Shown: positions 31,108 through 33,057 of the stretch, piece after piece
How positions within the stretch are numbered: position 1 is the first letter of the stretch
How the letters are laid out: every line of letters starts with the position of its first letter
Source of the DNA: Rubrimonas sp036770645
GTDB taxonomy: Bacteria > Pseudomonadota > Alphaproteobacteria > Rhodobacterales > Rhodobacteraceae
Assembly (NCBI GenBank): GCA_036770645.1
Contig: DAIPIU010000031.1
Coordinates: 1 to 33,057, forward strand
Direction: 5' to 3'
DNA length: 33,057 bases
Translations under genes and position numbers: made by a program
Notes under the pieces: generated by a model
What the model saw: the letters and a program-made list of their open reading frames with translations, nothing else
Databases searched by the model: none
What the model was told of the DNA's origin: nothing

Positions 31108-32109
31108 TCAACGGCGACGCGGGGTCGGCGTCATGCGGGTGCGCTCGATGCGGATGCCGAGCCGCGCCATCTTGCGATAGAGCGTCGCCCGGCCGATCTG
31201 CAGCAGGCCCGCCGCCGCGCTGGCGTTGCCGCCCGCCAGCGCCAGCGCGCGGCGGATCTCGGTGGGCTCGGCCGCTTCGAGGTCGGGGCCCTGTCCGCGG
31301 TCGCGCAGCACGCGCGAGGCGAGGATCGCGGGCCCATGGGTGGGCAGGCCGTAGGCCCGGCGGGCGGCGGCCGTCGCCCCGACCACCAGATCCTCGGCGT
31401 CGAGCGCCAGCAGGCAGGGCCGGCCCTGCCCGTCCGTCTCGCCGATCACGATGCGGCAGCCGGGATATGCGGCGGCGAACAGCTCGGCCTCGAGCCGTCG
31501 CGCCGCGTCGGCGAGCGCCAGCCCGACGACCCCGGCCATCGCCGCGGCCTCCGGGCCGCGGCGCGACGAGACGTCGAGCACGCCCGCCACCGCGCCGGTG
31601 TGGTCGTGCACCGGCGCGCCGACGCAGGACATGGGCGCGTTGCGGGTGTGGAAATGCTCGCCCAGATGCACGACCACTCCGCGCCGCTCGGCGATGGCCA
31701 CGCCGATGGCGTTCGTGCCCTCGTCGGCCTCGCCCCATGCCGCGCCCGCCCGCAGGTTCCAGTCGTCGAAGGCGGGAGTGTCGGCCGCCCGCGCCCGGCG
31801 TTCGAGCACCACGCCCCGGCCGTCGGTCAGCAGGACGCAGCAGCCCGACCCGCCCAGCGCCGCGTGGAGCCGGTCGAGCGCCGGCCGGGCCGCGGCCACC
31901 AGCCGCCCCGCGCGCTCCGTCGCCTCGGCCAGCGCGCGGCCGTCCAGGGGCTCGGGCCGCCGCATGGTCGCGGGGTCGAGCGCGTGCACGGTGATCGACC
32001 GCCGCCAGGATGCCGCGAGCCAGGAGCGCGCCGCCTCGGTCGCCGAGGCCGCCGTCCGCGTCACCCGGGTCGCGTGGGCCGCCGCCGCGCTCGATGCGCC
32101 ATGGGCCAT
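31108..32109 (-). CDS. GAF-Fis transcriptional regulator, AcoR-like without AAA+ domain
   Basis: A 333-residue regulator. The N-terminal SWRRS motif (residues 34-38) and GAF domain (about 60-185, with EGTNAIGVAIAERRGVVVHL and VGAPVHDHTGAVAGVLDVS) match AcoR-type regulators of acetoin/alcohol metabolism. The C-terminus (about 280-322, TEIRRALALAGGNASAAAGL then LQIGRATLYRKMARLGI) is a Fis-type helix-turn-helix. The AAA+ sigma-54 domain between them, with its GAFTGA loop, is missing; a 100-residue linker takes its place. GGGAGG is 5 bases before ATG 32109. It probably controls the downstream aldehyde dehydrogenase and DUF779 genes, by sensing a small molecule through GAF. Confidence 0.85.
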   Translation of the reverse strand: MAHGASSAAAAHATRVTRTAASATEAARSWLAASWRRSITVHALDPATMRRPEPLDGRALAEATERAGRLVAAARPALDRLHAALGGSGCCVLLTDGRGVVLERRARAADTPAFDDWNLRAGAAWGEADEGTNAIGVAIAERRGVVVHLGEHFHTRNAPMSCVGAPVHDHTGAVAGVLDVSSRRGPEAAAMAGVVGLALADAARRLEAELFAAAYPGCRIVIGETDGQGRPCLLALDAEDLVVGATAAARRAYGLPTHGPAILASRVLRDRGQGPDLEAAEPTEIRRALALAGGNASAAAGLLQIGRATLYRKMARLGIRIERTRMTPTPRRR

Positions 32110-32254
32110 CGTCGCCTCCCTCGCTGGATTGTTTCCCCGTCGCGTCTCTTTCCGGCCGGCCCAGACGAGGGCGACCGGATCGCGCGCAAGGCGGCAGGAT
32201 GGCCCTGCGCGGCCAGAACATCAGGGCGCCATCGGTCGCACCCCGCTCGAGGGC

Positions 32255-32317
32255 CGGCCCATCCCGCGGCGGCCCGCCGCGCGGCCGCTTCGCGGCCGGC
32301 AGCCGCGGGATGGGCCG
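32255..32317. repeat. Long nested inverted repeat
   Basis: CGGCCCATCCCGCGGC (32255-32270) and GCCGCGGGATGGGCCG (32302-32317) are a perfect 16-bp inverted repeat; the arms extend a few more bases past one bulge. Inside lies a second stem, CGGCCGC (32282-32288) with GCGGCCG (32292-32298), around a TTC loop. The whole can form one tall hairpin. No T run follows. It may be an element end, a transcription stop or a binding site. Confidence 0.6.
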
Positions 32318-32399
32318 GGCCATGGGGGCGCCGTCGCCGGGCGCCGTCTCCGGGCGCCTCTGCGGGGCGTCGTCAGGCAGGGTCCGCGACGGGCGCGCC

Positions 32400-32663
32400 C
32401 CGGCAGGGCCGCGCCGCCACCCGGCCGCTTCGTCCGGGACAGCGACTCGGCGCCGCCCGCGGGACTGCCGATGGGGGCGCCGGGCGACGCCCGGGGCGGG
32501 CTGCGCCAAGGGGGGCGGCCGGCGGTTTCCCGCACGCCGCCCGCCCTGGGATCGCGAACCTCTACGCCTTCGACGCCGGCGGGGCACCGACCTGCGCCGG
32601 CGCGCCGGCGCGCCGGGCCTCGCCGTCGCCCCGGCGGCAATCAAGGCGGCGCCGGCCGCCCGA
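32400..32663 (+). pseudogene. lspA: Decayed copy of lspA (3' part)
   Basis: Segments match intact lspA in order and orientation: 32483-32512 to 28707-28736 (23 of 30 bases), 32548-32571 to 28770-28793 (23 of 24), 32615-32632 to 28829-28846 (17 of 18), and 32645-32663 to 28859-28877 (17 of 19), the last reaching the lspA stop, which reads CGA here. Between them are a 2-base insertion, an 8-base CGGCGCGC-type duplication and, further 5', an 87-base deletion relative to GGACAGCGA (32437 versus 28574). The frame is broken, so it is not expressed as LspA. The 5' limit is uncertain; homology before 32400 is too weak to call. Confidence 0.85.
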
Positions 32664-32667
32664 GGCG

Positions 32668-33057
32668 TCACAGCAAGCCGTCGGCGGCGAACAGCGCCTT
32701 CAGGTCATGCTGCGGGCGCGCGCCGATGTGGCCGATGACCTCGCCCGCGGCGAGGCAGCCCATGCGCCCGCAGGCGGCGAGGGCCCGCCCATGCGTCAGC
32801 CCGTAGAGGAACCCCGCGGCGAACAGGTCGCCCGCCCCGGTGGCGTCGACCCGCGGCATCGGCGCGGCGGGCACGTCCAGCACCCCCTCTGCGGTCGCGA
32901 CATGCACGCCCTTCGGCCCCACGGTGCAGGCGGTCATCGCCGCGTCGGCGCGCGCCGCGTCCATGGCCGCGCGCAGGTCGTCGGTCTGATAGAGCGACAT
33001 CAGCTCGTGCTCGTTGGCGAACAGCAGGTCGATGTCCTCGCGCACCATGCGGCGGAA
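32668..33057 (-). CDS. PfkB family kinase, adenosine kinase-like, C-terminal part (partial)
   Basis: The gene runs off the right edge, so only the last 129 codons are visible. DATGAGDLFAAGFLYG is the second PfkB signature with the catalytic aspartate and the anion hole glycines; DLLFANEHELMSLYQTDD and TVGPKGVHV are typical of the adenosine kinase/ribokinase branch, as annotated in many Rhodobacterales. The enzyme would phosphorylate a nucleoside or sugar with ATP. Its stop lies 5 bases from the end of the lspA remnant. Confidence 0.88.
   Translation of the reverse strand, partial: FRRMVREDIDLLFANEHELMSLYQTDDLRAAMDAARADAAMTACTVGPKGVHVATAEGVLDVPAAPMPRVDATGAGDLFAAGFLYGLTHGRALAACGRMGCLAAGEVIGHIGARPQHDLKALFAADGLL

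Larger units (their letters stand above)
32110..32667. other. 558-base gene-free stretch
   Basis: This gap between the regulator and the kinase holds the regulator's leader (GGGAGG before its ATG), a long inverted repeat (32255-32317) and a decayed lspA copy (32400-32663). Frames open here on both strands are arginine- and proline-rich shadows of GC-rich DNA and none looks like a protein family. Confidence 0.7.

Noticed and set aside
1..33057. CRISPR array, insertion sequence, phage or plasmid functions
   Set aside because: No regularly spaced repeats, transposase, integrase or replication genes were found while reading the window.

Overview
The window looks like chromosomal DNA from a very GC-rich alphaproteobacterium, most likely of the Rhodobacterales (Rhodobacteraceae/Paracoccaceae). 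This rests on gene order (infA-maf-RNase E/G-yacG; ffh-chorismate mutase-rpsP-rimM-trmD-rplS; yidC-MOSC-engB-argB), on a photosynthesis-family style c-type cytochrome and on extreme GC at third codon positions. Genus was not determined. I found no tRNA, rRNA, CRISPR array, insertion sequence, integrase or phage gene.

Layout. 1-1942 (+): end of infA, then maf, a compact RNase E/G and yacG in overlapping order. 1926-7488 (-): a HIT protein, a secreted alpha/beta hydrolase, and the translation/secretion operon ffh-aroQ-rpsP-rimM-trmD-rplS. 7748-10246 (+): an SOS1-like Na+/H+ antiporter with a cyclic-nucleotide-binding-type tail. 10422-18327 (+): yidC, a MOSC protein, a hexapeptide acetyltransferase, engB, an MFS transporter, argB, rpe, cytochrome c and phosphoglycolate phosphatase, many joined by 4-base start/stop overlaps. 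18501-20007 (-): a DUF3108 exported protein and a 1-Cys peroxiredoxin. 20217-22361 (+): 3-hydroxybutyrate dehydrogenase and a photolyase-like FAD protein with unusual domain order. 22373-24700: a RibD-C type reductase divergent from a deaminase plus MFS exporter pair. 24724-26746 (-): SulP transporter and a small unknown protein. 26896-28877 (+): orphan TRAP binding protein, small lipoprotein candidate and lspA. 28970-32109 (-): DUF779, aldehyde dehydrogenase and a GAF-Fis regulator. 32110-32667: gene-free stretch with a long inverted repeat and a decayed copy of lspA. 32668-end (-): C-terminal part of a PfkB (adenosine kinase-like) sugar/nucleoside kinase.

How the genes work together. Most of the window is housekeeping: translation (infA, rpsP, rplS, rimM, trmD, engB), RNA turnover, membrane protein insertion (ffh, yidC, lspA), arginine and aromatic biosynthesis, and pentose/glycolate carbon handling (rpe, gph). 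Accessory genes are mixed in: transporters, a detoxification module (regulator, aldehyde dehydrogenase, DUF779), peroxide defence and a photoreceptor- or photolyase-like protein.

I did not find a convincing new multi-gene system. The observations most worth checking are (1) the photolyase-like protein whose FAD domain precedes its alpha/beta domain, with a 13-bp RNA hairpin covering its ribosome binding site; (2) the lspA remnant 3.7 kb from the intact gene; (3) the GAF-Fis regulator without an AAA+ domain next to a near-perfect palindrome upstream of aldehyde dehydrogenase; (4) two palindromes sharing an 11-base word near the peroxiredoxin.
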